A stretch of DNA of 64,000 nucleotides from Piliocolobus tephrosceles (taxonomy: Eukaryota > Chordata > Mammalia > Primates > Cercopithecidae). The DNA is taken from NCBI RefSeq assembly GCF_002776525.5, contig NC_045437.1:138855150-138919149 (forward strand), given 5' to 3'. The notes beneath the pieces are model-generated. The model was given only the letters and a program-made list of their open reading frames with translations. It ran no database searches and was not told the DNA's origin. Positions 1 through 12,500 of the stretch are shown here, piece after piece (the stretch's first letter is position 1; every line of letters starts with the position of its first letter). A program made the translations under genes and the position numbers.

Positions 1-299
1 CACCATATACTCCTACATTCACCCCTAGTTGAGGTACAACATTCTGTGCTTTTCACTGTTAATGATTGATGCTTCATTCTACTTCACTCTCTTTTAATGT
101 TACATGCTGCATTCTACCACATTCACTACTATTGTTTGAGTCGCATTCTGTTCTACTCATTCAAAAATAGACATGATATTCTGCTCTACTATTAATGCCA
201 GACACCACATTCTGCTTCCTTTAGCCTTCTGCTAGAAACAATGTTTTGCACCATTTCCAATTAATGCTGCTTAACATTCTGTTTTGACATAGAAAAGTT
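1..299. repeat. Degenerate ~34-bp minisatellite, segment 1
   Basis: The motif cattctg (or one-base variants) recurs at about 40, 75, 110, 144, 177, 208, 241 and 275, so the period is 31-35 bases. The consensus is roughly cattctgytctactcactattaatgctagacacca, split between motif and linker. About nine units are present and heavily diverged. Confidence 0.8.
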
Positions 300-760
300 G
301 AAAGAATATACAATAAACACCCTCACACCCTTTACCCAGGATCACCAGTCATCTTTTCCCACATACACTTTCTCAGTATAGGTAGACAGATGGATAAATA
401 GATAGATAGGCAGGTAGGTAGGTAGATGCAATTTTTGCTGATTCAACAAAGACATGGCAATTCACCTCAAAATAAGGAAGAAGAATCACAATGACATTAT
501 CACATCTTTAAAAATTAACATTAATTCAATGGTTATTATTGAATTAGAAATAATTCAATTTGAAATAATTCAATAATGTCATCTAATACAGGACCTTTAT
601 TTAAATTCCCCCAGTTGTCAAAAAAGTCATCAGAAAATATGATGAGGGATCCAATCAAGGATCTAATTCATATTGCACACGGTTGCTCTATTTTGTCTCT
701 TTTAACCTAGAACAGTCTCCTAGCTGTTTTTTGTTTTTCATGACACTGTTCCATTAACTT
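300..760 (-). mobile_element. Old L1M-type 3'-end fragment splitting the minisatellite
   Basis: The phrases aaattcccccagttgtc, ggatccaatcaagg and aacctagaacagtctcctagc match an ancient L1M 3' UTR that I know in antisense form; the subfamily is uncertain. Within it 391-425 is a short (gata/ggta)-rich microsatellite. Confidence 0.5.
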
Positions 761-1150
761 TTAATGTGAGACAACATTCTGTTTCATTTGCCATCAGCAG
801 TAGACACCACACTCTCCTCTATTCACCCTTACAACAAAACTCGACAATATGCTCTCTCCAGCATTCACACTAGACCTCAAATTCTGCTACATTCACCACA
901 AATGCTTGAATCCACATTCTCTGATCACTATTAACACCTGACAACACATTCTGCTGTGTGCTATTGTAACAGCAGACATAATGTTCTGCTTTCTTTTCCT
1001 TATGCTAGATTCAACATTCTGTTCCACTCACTATTAATAGTTGATGCCACATTCTTCTCTACTTATGGTTTACACTAGACTCAACATTCTGCTGCACTCG
1101 TGGTTAACAATATTTGGCTCCATATGTTATTAACACTCAATTCCACCTTC
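761..1150. repeat. Degenerate ~34-bp minisatellite, segment 2
   Basis: The same family as 1-299, with cattctg-type motifs near 774, 807, 847, 877, 911, 947, 979, 1013, 1048 and 1083 at 33-38 base spacing. About eleven units. Confidence 0.8.
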
Positions 1151-2105
1151 CTCTTCATTCATACTTTTTATTTATTTGCCTTTTTAAGTATTAGATTTAG
1201 TTCCTTTTAGTATATTCACAAAGTTGTACAACCCTATCTATACAACTGCCTATAGATAGTATCTAATTCCAGAACATTTTCATCACCCGGAAAGAAAATC
1301 CATACCCTCCAACAGTCATTCCTCATTCTCCACTCCCAAGAGCCTCTGGTAACGATAAATGGATACTTACTACCTGTAAAAACCTGCCTTTTCTGGGTGT
1401 CTCGTATAAATGTAATCATGCAATATGTGGCCTTTTATGATTGGCTTTTTTCATTTAGTGTTTCAAGGTTCATCCATGCTGTAGAATGCATCAGTACTTC
1501 ATTCCTTTATATGGCTGAATAACATTCCATAGTTTAGAGATATCACATTTTGTTATCCATTCAGCAGTTAGGCATTTGGTTTATTTTCACTTTGGCTATT
1601 ATAAATAATGCTGCTGTGAACATCTGTGTACAAGTTTTTGTGTGGACCTGTTTTTAATTCTCAAAGGTATATAACTAGAAGTGAAACTGTTGTGTCACAT
1701 GTACGACATGCTTAACTTTTTGAGGAACTGCCAAACTGTTTTCCAAAGCAGCTATACCATTTTATGATCCCACCAGGGTTCCAATGTCTCCACATCTTCA
1801 CAAACACATATTATTATCTGGTATTTTTTAACTGTAGCCATTTAGTGCATGTGAAATGGTATTGCATTGTGATTTTGATTTGCATTTTGCTAATGAATAA
1901 TAATGCTGAGCATCATTTCATGTGCTTAGTGATCACTTCTATATCTTCTTTGGTGAAATGTCTGCATTTCTGCTCCACTCACTATTAAAATCTTTTGGTC
2001 ACTTTTGTTATTTATCTTATTATTGAGTTGTAACAGTTCTTTATGTATTCTGGATTTTAGACCTTTGTTAGATATATGATTTGTGCATATTTTCTCTCAT
2101 TCTAT

Positions 2106-2613
2106 GTGCTGTGGTTTAGATTTTTGTCTCTTCCAAACCATATATTCAAATTTAATCCCTAACATTGGAGGTGGGTCCTAATGGAGGTGTTTGTGTCATA
2201 GGAGTGGATTCCTCATGAGTAGATTAATGCCTTCTTTCAGGGGTGAGTTCTCACTATATTCATTGTTAAAAAGAGCCTGGCCACAGGTAATACACCTATG
2301 TAACAAACCTGCATGTTCTGCACATGTATCCCAAAACTTAAAGTAAAATTAAAAAATAAATTAAAATTTTAAAAATGATTTTAAACAAGAGCTTGGCATC
2401 TCCCATCCACTTCTTACTTCCTCTCTCACCATGTGATCTCTGTACATGGCTTCCCTTCACTTTCTACCATGAGTGGAAGTAGCCTGAGGCCCTCACCAGA
2501 TGCCCAATCTTGAACTTTTCCAGACATCAGAATTGTGAGCCAAATAAACCATTTTTTCTTTATAAATTATCCCATCTTAGATATTCTTTTGAAGTAACAC
2601 AAAATGGACTAAG
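2106..2613 (+). mobile_element. Solitary MaLR-type LTR (MLT1/MST group) in the old L1
   Basis: It begins tgctgtggtttagat and ends aaaatggactaagaa, typical of ERVL-MaLR LTRs, and is flanked by ctatg on both sides (a 5-bp duplication). No internal retroviral genes are present. A short L1 tail is nested inside at 2281-2386. Confidence 0.7.
2281..2386 (+). mobile_element. Severely 5'-truncated L1 3' end nested in the LTR
   Basis: About 100 bases of primate L1 3' end (gtaacaaacctgcatg, cccaaaacttaaagta) with an A/T-rich tail. The flanks aagagcctgg (2271-2280) and aagagcttgg (2387-2396) look like a slightly diverged target-site duplication. Confidence 0.75.
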
Positions 2614-2726
2614 AATCTATGGGTTTTCTTTTCACTTGATTCATAGTATCATTTATGCACAAAGGTTTTTAATTTTGATATATTCTAATTTATCTCTTTT
2701 TTCTTTTGTTGCTTATGCTTTTGGTG

Positions 2727-2728
<2 letters not shown>

Positions 2729-2822
<94 letters not shown>
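2729..2822. repeat. 94-base poly(T) tract with one G
   Basis: 45 T, one G at 2774, then 48 T: the poly(A) tail of the antisense Alu that follows. The length is exceptional for an old Alu. Confidence 0.9.
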
Positions 2823-2823
<1 letters not shown>

Positions 2824-3442
2824 AGATGGAGTATTGCTCTGTCACCCTATCACCCAGGCTGGAGTGCAGTGACACAGTCGCTGCTCACTGTAACCTCTCC
2901 CTCCCAGGTGCAAGCGATTCTCCAGCCTCAGCCTCCCGAGTAGCTGAAATTATAGCCATGCACTACCACTCCTGGCTGATTTTTTTTATTTTTTTATTTT
3001 TTTTTTAGAGACAGAGTCTCACTCTATCTGTCGCCCAGGCTGGAGTACAGTGGCACGATCTTGGCTCACTGCAAGCTCCGCCTCCCAGGTTCATGCCATT
3101 CTCCTGCCTCAGTCTCCCAAGTAGCTGGGACTACAGGCACCCGCCACCACGCCCGGCTAATTTTTCTATTTTTAGTAAAGATGGGGTTTCACCGTGTTAC
3201 GCAGGATGGTCTTGATCTCCTGACCTCATGATCTGGCCGCCTCGGCCTCCCAAAAGTGCTGGGGGATTACAGGCATGAGCCACCGCGCCCAGCCACAATG
3301 CCTGGCTAATGTTTATATTTTTAATAGAGATGGGATTTTGTCATGTTGGCCAGCTGGTCTCAAACTCCTGACCTCAAGCGATCTGCCTGTCTCAGCCTCC
3401 CAAAGTGCTGGCATTACAGGCATGAGTCACTGCTCTTGGCCT
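2729..3442 (-). mobile_element. Antisense Alu with a second Alu inserted inside it
   Basis: The outer older Alu occupies 2729-2980 and 3295-3442. The inner AluY-like copy (about 2981-3294) interrupts it at the end of the left arm. The outer element is flanked by ttggtgtc on both sides. Confidence 0.85.
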
Positions 3443-3597
3443 TGGTGTCATTTTTTAGAAACTATTGCCTAATCCAAGGTCATGAAGATTCATACCTATA
3501 TTTTCTTCTAAGAGTTTCATACTTTAGCTCTTACGTTTAGGTCGTTGGCACATTTAGATTTATTTATATATGTGATGTGAAGGAAGAGGTCCAACCT

Positions 3598-3599
<2 letters not shown>

Positions 3600-3628
<29 letters not shown>

Positions 3629-3908
3629 GAGACATAGTCTCACTCTGTCACCCAGGCTAGAATGCAGTGGCATGATCTTGACTCACTGCAACCTCCACCT
3701 ACTGGGTTCAAGCAATTCTTCTGCCTCAGCCCCCCGAGTAGCTGGGATTACAGGCATGTGCCGCCACACCTGGCTAAGTTTTGTGTTTTTACTAGAGATG
3801 GGGTTTCACCATGTTGGTCAGACTGGTCTCAAACTCCTGACCCCAGGTGATCCGCCTGCCTCGGTCTCCCAAAGTGCTAGGATTAAGGTGTGAGCCACCA
3901 TGACCAGT
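3600..3908 (-). mobile_element. Alu (antisense)
   Basis: Full-length, preceded by a T run, ending gagccaccatgaccagtc. Flanks ccaacctcat / ccaacttcat form the target-site duplication within the old L1. Confidence 0.9.
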
Positions 3909-5395
3909 CCAACTTCATTCTTTCACGTGTGAATATCCAGTTGTCTCAACACCGTTTTTTGAGAAGAGTATTCTTTTCCCTGTTGAATTGACACCCTTCT
4001 CAAAAAAATCAGTTGACCCATAAATGGACTGCCTTACTTCTGGACTCTCAATTCTATTCCATTGATCTATATGTCGGTCCTTTTTGTCAATACTACACTG
4101 TTTTGATTACAGTAGCTTTGGAGTAACTTTTAAAATCTGGAAGTGTGAGTCCTCCAACTTTGTTCTACTTTTTCAAGATTGTTTTGGCTACTCTCTGTCT
4201 TTGCATTTGCACACAAATATAAATTTTAGAAGCAGCTTGTCAATTTTTGAAATGAAAAAAATAGCTGGAGTTTTAATAAAGAATGCATTGAATCCATGAA
4301 CTAATCAGGGGAGTATTGCCATCTTAACAATATTATGTCTTCCAATCCATCAACATGGGATTTCTTCCCATTTATTTAGGTCATCTTTAATTTCTTTCAA
4401 GAAAGATTTCTAGTTTTCAGTGTACAAGTCTTGAACCTATTTTGTTAAATTATATAACAGGTGTTGTACAGATATATTCTTTTAAGCTATATAAATTGTT
4501 TTTAAGTTTAATTTTTAAATTCTAGTCCATAGAAATACAATTGATTTTTGTATGTTCATCTTGTATCCAATAACTTTGCTGAACTCATTTATTAACTCTA
4601 AGTCTTTTATACATCCTTAGGATTTTCTTTATACAAGACCATGTGATGTACAAATAGAGATGGCTTTACTTTTTCCTTTCTCACCTAGATGTCATTTATT
4701 TCTTTTTCTCACCTAATTTCCCTGGCTAGATCTCCCAGTACAATGAAGAACAGAACTGGTAAGAACAGATATTCCTGTCTCATTCCTGATCTTACATAGA
4801 AAGCTTTCAATTTTTCACTATTAAGCATGAGGTTAGCTGTGGGTTTTACATAGATGCCCTTTACAGTTTGAGGAAGTTTTCAATTATTAATTTGTTGAGT
4901 ATTTTTACCATGAAAGGTGTTGAATTTTGTCAAATCCTGTTTCTGCATCTATTTAGAGGATCATGTGATATTTTTCCTTTATTTTATTCATATGGTGACT
5001 GATTTTTGTATGTTCAACCAACACTGCATTCCTGGGATACATCCCACTCACTCATCATGTGTAATCCTTTCTCATATGTCACTGGATTTGGTTTGCTAGT
5101 GTTTTCTTGAGGTTTTTTTTTTTTTGTCTATATTCATAAGAAATATTGATATTTAGTTTTCTTTATTGTGATGTCTTTGGTTTTGTTGTCAGGGTAATAA
5201 TACTAGCTTCTTAGAATGAGTTGGGAAATGTTCTATCCACTTCCACTTCTCTGAGAGAGTATAAGAAGGATTTGTGTTAATTCTTTAAGTGTTTGGTAGA
5301 ATTAATGAAGGAAGCCATCTGGTCCTGGACAATTCTTTGTCGAATTTTTATTACTAATTTAATCTCCTTACATGTTATGTGTGTATTCAAATTTT

Positions 5396-5692
5396 CTTTT
5401 TCTTTTTTAAGATGTAGTTTTGCTGTTGTCACCCAGGCTGGAGTGCAGTGGCACGATCTTGGCTCACGGCAACCTCTGCCTCCTGGGTTCAAGCAATTCT
5501 CCTGCCTCAGCCTCCCAAGTAGCTAGGTTTACAGGTGCATGCCACCATGGTTGGCTAATTTTTGTATTTTTAGTAGAGATGGGGTTTCGCCATGTTGGCC
5601 AGGCTGGTCTCAAACTCCTGACCTCAGGTGATCCACCCATCTTGGCCTCCCAAAGTGCTGGGATTACAGGCAAGAGCCACCACCCCTGGCCT
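5396..5692 (-). mobile_element. Alu (antisense)
   Basis: Full-length Alu with both arms, inserted in old L1 ORF2-derived sequence. Confidence 0.9.
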
Positions 5693-7065
5693 CTATTTAT
5701 TTTTGAGTCAGTGTCTTTTTTTTAGGAATTTGACCACCTCATTTAGCTTATCAAATTTATTGGCATACAGTTGTTCAAAGTATTCCCTTATAATCCTTTT
5801 TATTTCTGTAAAGTCAATGATAATGTCCCCTCTTTCACTCTTTATTTTAGTAATTTGATTCTTCTCTCATTTTTTTCTTGAACGGTATAGTTAGAAGTTA
5901 TTCAATTTTGCTAATATTTTCGAAGAATCAAGATTTGGTTTCACTGATTTTCTCTATTATTTTTCTACTATTTTACTTATTACCATTCTAATCTTTATTA
6001 TTTTCTTCCTTCTGCTTGCTTTGACTTTAGTTTGCCCTCCTAGTTTCTTAAGGTGCAAAGTTAGGTATTGATTTGGGACCTTTCCTCTCTTTAAAACAGG
6101 TGTTTACAGCTATACACTTCCCTCTAAAAATGATTTTAGCTGCATCTTATTAGTTTTGGTATGTTGTGTTTTTAGTTCGTCTCAGAGTATTCCTTAATTT
6201 ATGTTTTATTTATTCTTTGATGCATTAATTCATTTTTGTGAGTTTTCCAACTTACTTTTGGTTATTTATTTCTAATATTTCATTGAAATCAGAAAACATA
6301 TTTGGTATGATTTCAACTATTTTAAGTCTGAGACTTGTTCTATGCATAATATATGGTTTATGCTGAAAATACTCCATGTGCACTTCAGAAGAATGTATAT
6401 TCTTCTGTTATTGGGTGGAGTATTCTATAGGTGTTTCTTAGTTGGTTTACAGTGTCATTTAAATTTTTCATTTCCTTGGCGATCTTCTAATTGTTCTATT
6501 CATTATAAAAAGCAGGGTTTTGAAGACTCCAAATATGATTGTTGAATTATCTATTTATCGCTTCAATTCAGGCAGTTTTGCTTCATACATTTTGGGACTC
6601 TGTTGTTAGATGCATAGATGTTTATAATTGTTATATTTCTCGATGGATTGACTGTCTTATTATCAAACGCTCTTCATCTCTTAATAACAATTTTGTTTTC
6701 CTAAAGATTGGTTTGTTTGTGGGTTTTTTTTTTTTCTGATGTTGGTATAATCACCTACAGGCCTCTTTTGGTTAGTGTTTACATGGTACATTTTTTTCCA
6801 TTCTTCTACTTTTATCCTAGTTGTGTCTTTGAATCTAAAGTGTGTCTTTTATAGACAGTATGTAGTTGCATTTTATTTTTTAATCGAGTCTGACAATGTC
6901 TTTCAATTAGTTTGTCTAGCCTATTTCCACTTAATTTAATTAATGTAATAAAAAATGCAATTTGGTATCATTTACATCTGCCATTGTGTTGTTTTCTATA
7001 TATATCTTGTCTTTTTGTGTCTTTGTTCCTCCGTTACTGCCTTTTTGCATTAAATATGTATTTTT

Positions 7066-7375
7066 GTGAGTGCAGTTGCTCATGCCTATAATCCCAGCAC
7101 TTTGGGAAGCTCAGGCAGGTAGGTTGCTTGAGTTCAGGAGTCCAAGACCAGCCTGGCCAACATAGTGAAACCCTGCCTTTACAAAAGATACTTTTAAAAA
7201 AATAGCTGGATGGAATGGTATACAGCTGTAGTCCTAGCTACTTAGGAGGCTGAAGTGGCAGGATTGCTTGAACCTTGGAAATTGAGGCTGCAGTGAGACA
7301 TGCTTGCAACACTGCACTCCAGCCTGGGTAACAAAGCAAGACCCTGTCTCAAAAAACAAACAAACAAACAAAAAA
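7066..7375 (+). mobile_element. Alu (sense, old)
   Basis: Diverged AluJ-like element ending in a caaa-repeat tail. Confidence 0.85.
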
Positions 7376-7541
7376 CACTATTTTCTAGTGTGTCATCTTA
7401 ATTCCCTGGTCATTTCTTTTACTATTTTTTTTTTTTTTTTTTTTTTTTTTAGTTATTTTTTTCATGATTGCCCTGGGGATTACAATTTCATCTTATTTCA
7501 GAAACATCTAATTCAGATTATTAATACTAACTTAATCACAA

Positions 7542-7955
7542 CAGTGTCTTAGTTTACTTGGACTGCTAAAACAAATGCCACAGATTTGGTGGTTTAAACA
7601 ATAAAAATTTATTTTTCATAGTTCTAAAACCTGGGAAGTCCAAAATCAAGGTAGCAGCTAATTCAGTTGCTGGTGAAGGTTCTCTTTCAGGTTTGCTGAT
7701 GACCACTTTCTTGCTTTGTCCTAGCATGGTAGAGAAAGAGTTCTAGTATCTCTTCCTCCCTAATTCCTACTGAATTAAGGCCCCACCTATAAGATCTCAC
7801 CCTAAAGATCTCACCTCTAAGATCTAACCCTAACCCTAGCCCTAACTCTAACCTAATCACTTCCTTATAGGCCCTGTCTCCAAATACCGTCATATTGGGG
7901 GTAAGGATGTCAACATAGGAATTTTAGGGGCACACATATATTCAGTTCATAACAG
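7542..7955 (-). mobile_element. MaLR-type LTR (antisense)
   Basis: tgtcttagtttacttgg at one end and attcagttcataaca at the other are the inverted ends of an MLT1-like LTR. No retroviral genes accompany it. It contains a local repeat and telomere-like tract at 7791-7856. Confidence 0.7.
7791..7856 (+). repeat. Short tandem 'aagatctcacc' repeats running into telomere-like (taaccc)n
   Basis: Three copies of an aagatct-cacc-type unit are followed by about five units of taaccc or one-base variants (7824-7856). Such sequence is not part of the LTR family as I know it. Confidence 0.7.
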
Positions 7956-8037
7956 TACACAAAAAACTTTGCTCCTATATAGCTCTCTTTACACTGCTAT
8001 TATCATACAAATTACATCTTCATTATATGTTGATTAA

Positions 8038-8336
8038 GGCCAGGCGCGGTGGCTCAAGCCTGTAATCCCAGCACTTTGGGAGGCCGAGACGGGTAGATCA
8101 CGAGGTCAGGAGATGGAGACCATCCTGGCTAACACGGTGAAACCCCGTCTCTACTAAAAATACAAAAAAAACTAGCCCGGCGAGGTGGCGGGCGCCTGTA
8201 GTCCCAGCTGCTCCGGAGGCTGAGGCAGGAGAATGGCGTAAATCCGGGAGGCGGAACTTGCAGTGAGCTGAGATCCGGCCACCGCACTCCAGCCCGGGTG
8301 ACAGAGCAAGACTCCGCCCCCCCCTCAAAAAATATA
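8038..8336 (+). mobile_element. Young AluY of Old World monkey type
   Basis: Carries gcgaggtggcgggcgcc, gaatggcgtaaa and gagatccggcc. Perfect 14-bp target-site duplication tatatgttgattaa at 8024-8037 and 8337-8350. Low divergence. Confidence 0.9.
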
Positions 8337-8798
8337 TATATGTTGATTAATACAGGTTTATAATCATTGCTTTACTCAGTTGTCCTTTAAATCAGATAGG
8401 AGAAAAAAGTTACAAACAAAAACTACATTTTTTCATATTGTCTTGAATATTTACCTATGCAGTTACCTTTACTAATACTCCTTATTTCTTCATAGGAATT
8501 TGAGTTATTGTCTAGCATCCTTTTATTTCAGCCTAAAGGACGTCCTTTAGTATTTCTTGTAGGACAGATCTGCTAATGGAAGTATTTCAGCTTTTGTTTA
8601 CCTAAAAATATATTTTTCATTTTTAAGGGATACAGAATTCTTGAGAAAAATTGGCAGTCTTTTCCTTTCAGCACTTTGAAAATGTTATCCCACTGTCTTC
8701 TGTACCCCATGGTGTTAATGAGAATACAACTGCTAATCAAGAATCCCTTGTACAAAAGAAGTTGCTTCTCTTTTGCTGTTTTAAGATTCTGCCTTTGC

Positions 8799-8908
8799 AG
8801 GAGAATTTCTTGAACCTGGGAGGTGGAGATTGCAGTGAGAAGAGATCTAGCCATTGCACTCTAGCTTGGGTGACAGAGCAAGACTCCATCTGGAAAAAAA
8901 AAAAAAAA
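8799..8908 (+). mobile_element. 5'-truncated Alu (right end)
   Basis: Only the last ~90 bases plus A tail; flanked by agattctgcctttg / agattctgaccttg. Confidence 0.8.
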
Positions 8909-9312
8909 AGATTCTGACCTTGTCTTCTGACATTTTGATTAGGATGTGTCTAGGTGTGGAGCTCTTTAAGTTTATCTTACTTGGAGTTCCCTGTGCTTCT
9001 TAGATGTATGGATTACTATTTTTCAACAAATTTGATAAGTTTTCAGGCACTATTTTTTAAAATATTCTTTCTCTTTCTGTCTCCACTGCAGATTCCTATT
9101 AAACATTATGTTGGTGCATTACATGGTTTCCCACAGGTTTCTGGGGCTGTTTATTTTTCTTCATTCTGTTCCTCAGACCATATAATCTAAAATTCACTGA
9201 TTCTTCTTTAAGTGTCCTGATTCTTCTGTCTTCTTAAATCTACTGTTGATTCCATCTCATGAAGTTTTCATTTCAGTTATTTTACTTTTCAACTCCAGAA
9301 TTTCTATTTCAT

Positions 9313-9590
9313 CATTTCTTTTCTTGAGATGGACTCTCGCTCTGTTGCCCAGGTTAGAGTGTGGTGATACGATCTCAGCTCACTGCAACCTCTGCCTCCT
9401 GTGTTCAAGCAATTCTCCACTCTCGGCCTCCCGAGTAAGCTGGGATTACAGGCAATCACCACCATGCCTGGATAATTTTTGTATTTTTAGTAGAGATGAG
9501 GTTTCACCATATTGGCCGGGCTGGTCTCAAACTCCTGACCTGAGGTGATACACCCGCCTCAGCCTCGCAAAGTGCTGGGATTACAGGCTA
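9313..9590 (-). mobile_element. Alu (antisense)
   Basis: Nearly full-length; flanked by atcatttct on both sides. Confidence 0.85.
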
Positions 9591-12500
9591 TCATTTCTCT
9601 TTACTAATATGCTATAATTTGTGAGACACTGCTCTCATATTTTCCTTTAGCTGTTTAGACATAGTTTCCTTTAGTTTGTTGAACATACTTAAAATAACTG
9701 ATTTAAAGTCTTTGTCTACTAAGTCCAGCATCTGGGCTTCCTCAGGGTCAGCTTCTTTTGACTACTTTTCTCCCTATGTATGAGTCATACTTTCCCCTTT
9801 TTTGCATGTCTTAGAATTTTTGTTAAAACTGGACTTTTTTTTTTTTAACTTTAAGTTCTGGGATACATGTGCAGAACATGCAGGTTTGTTACATAGGTAT
9901 ACATATGTCATGGTGGTTTGCAGCACCCATCAACCCATCATCTACGTTAGGTATTTCTCCTAATGCTATCCCTCCACTAGCACCCCACCACCCAATAGGC
10001 CCTGGTGTGTGATGTTCCCTGCCCTGTGTCCATGTATTCTCACTGTTGAACTCCCACTTGTAAGTGAGAACATGCAGTGTTTGGTTTTCTGTTCTTGTGT
10101 TAGTTTGTTGAGAATAATGGTTTCCAGTTTCATCCATGTCCCTGCAAGGACATGAACTCATCCTTTTTATGGCTGCATCATATTCCATAGTGTATATGTG
10201 ACACATTTTCTTTATCCAGTCTATCACTGATGGACATTTGGGTTGGCTCCAAGGCTTTGCTATTGTGAACAGTACTGCAATAAACATACGTGTTCATGTG
10301 TCTTTATAGTAGAATGATTTATAATCCTTTGGTTATATACCCAATCATGGGATTGTTGGTCAAATACTAGTTCTAGATCCTGGAGGAATTGCCACACAGT
10401 CTTCCACAACGGTTGAACTAATTTACATTCTCACCAACAGTGTAAAAGCATTTCTATTTCTCTACATCCTCTCCAGCATCCGTTATTTCCTGACTTTTTA
10501 ATGATAGCCATTCTAACTGGTGTGACATGGTATCTCACTGTGGTTTTGATTTGCATTTCCCTAATGACCAGTGATGATGAGCTTTTTTTCATATGTTTGT
10601 TGATCATATAAATGTCTTCTTTTGAGAAATGTCTGTTCATATCCTTCACCCACTTTTTGATGTGGCTTTTTCTTATAAATTTGTTTAAGTTCTTTATAGA
10701 TTCTGGATATTAGCACTTTGTCAGATGGAAAGATTGCAAAAATTTTCTCCCATTCTGTAGGTTGCCTGTTCACTCTGATGATAGTTTTTGTTGTTGTTAT
10801 TGTGTGTGTTTTTTGTGTGTTTTTTGTTTTGTTTTGTTTTGGTTTGGTTTTTTTGCTGTGCAGAAGCTCTTTAGTTTAATTAGATCCCACTTGTCAATTT
10901 TGGCTTTTGTTGCCATTGCTTTTGGTGCTTTAGTCATGAAGTCTTTGCTCAGGCGTATGTCCTGAATGGTATTGCCTAGGTTTTCTTCTAGGGATTTTAT
11001 GGTTTTAGGTCTTACATTTAAGTCCTCAATCCATTTAATTTTTGTATAAGGTGTAAGGAAGGGGTGCAGTTTCAGTTTTCTGCATATGGCTAGCCAATTT
11101 TCCCAACACCATTTATTAAATAGGGACTCCTTTCCCCATTGCTTGTTTTTGTCAAGATCAGATGGTTGTAGATATACGGCGTTATTTCTGAAGCCTCTGT
11201 TCTGTTCCATTGGTGTATATATCAGTTTTGGTACCAGTACCATGCTGTTTTGGTTACTGTAGCCTTGTAGTATAGCTTGAAGTCAGGTAGTGTGATGCCT
11301 TCAGCTTTGTTCTTTTTGCTTAAGATTGTCTTGGCTATGCAGGCTCTTTTTTGGTTACATATGAAATTTGAAGTAGTTTTTTTCTACTTCTGTGAAGAAA
11401 GTCAGTGGTAGCTTGATAGGGGTAGCACTGAATCTATAAATTACTTTGGGAAGTATAGCCATTTTCACAATATTGATTCTTCCTATCCATGAGCATGGAA
11501 TGTTCTTCCATTTGTTTGTGTCCTCTCTTATTTCCTTGAGCAGTGGTGTGTAGTTCTCCTTGAAGAGTTCCTTCACATCCCTTTTAAGTTTATTCCTAAG
11601 TATTTTATTCATTTTGTAGCAGTTGTGAATGGGAGTTCACTCATTATTTGGGTCTCTGTTTGTCTATTATTGGTGTATAGGAATACTTGTGGTTTTTGCA
11701 CATTGATTTTGTATCCTGAGACTTTGCTGAAGTTGCTTATCAGCTTAAAGAGATTTGGGGCTGAGACGATGGGGTTTTCTAAATATACAATCATGTCATC
11801 TGCAAACAGAAATAATTTGACTTCCTCTCTTCCTATTTGAATACACTTTATTTCTTTCTCTTGCCTGACTGCCCTGACCAGCACTTCTAACACTATGTTG
11901 AATAGGAGTGGTGAGAGAGGGCATCCTTGTCTTGTGCCGGCTTTCCAGGGGAATGCTTCCAGCTTTTGCCCATTCCGTATGATATTGGCTGTAGCTTTGT
12001 CATAAGTAGCTCTTATTATTTTGAGATGCATTCCATCAATACCCAGTTGATTGAGAGTTTTTAGCATGAAGGGGCGTTGAATTTTATCGAAGGCTTTTTC
12101 TACATCTGTTGAGCTAATCATGGTTTTTTGTCATTGGTTCTGTTTTTGTGATGGATTATGTTTATTGATTTGCATATGTTGAACCAGCCTTGCATCCCAG
12201 GGATGAAGCTGAATTGATGGTCATGGATAAGCTTTTTGATGTGCTGCTGGATTTGGTTTGCCAGTATTTTATCGAGGATTTTCGCATCAATGTTCATCAG
12301 GGATATTGGCCTGAAAATCTCTTTTTTTGTTGTGTCTCTGCCAGGTTTTGGTATCAGGATGATGTTGACCTCGTAAAATGAGTTTTGGTATCAAGATGAT
12401 GCTGGCTTCATAAAATGAGTTAGGGAGGTGTCCTTCCTTTTCTATTGTTTGGTATAGTTTCAGATGAATGGCACCAGCTCCTCTTTGTGCCTCTGGTAGA

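Noticed and set aside
1..1150. CRISPR-like array (regular motif and spacers)
   Set aside because: Units are degenerate throughout, spacers are not distinct from repeats and this is primate DNA; it is a decayed minisatellite.
2510..3008. Poly-Phe and poly-Lys open frames
   Set aside because: They are translations of the poly(T) Alu tail.
8098..8328. Alu-derived open frames here and elsewhere (for example 14036-13689, 54401-54090, 59221-58871)
   Set aside because: Typical Alu antisense peptides with no splice context.
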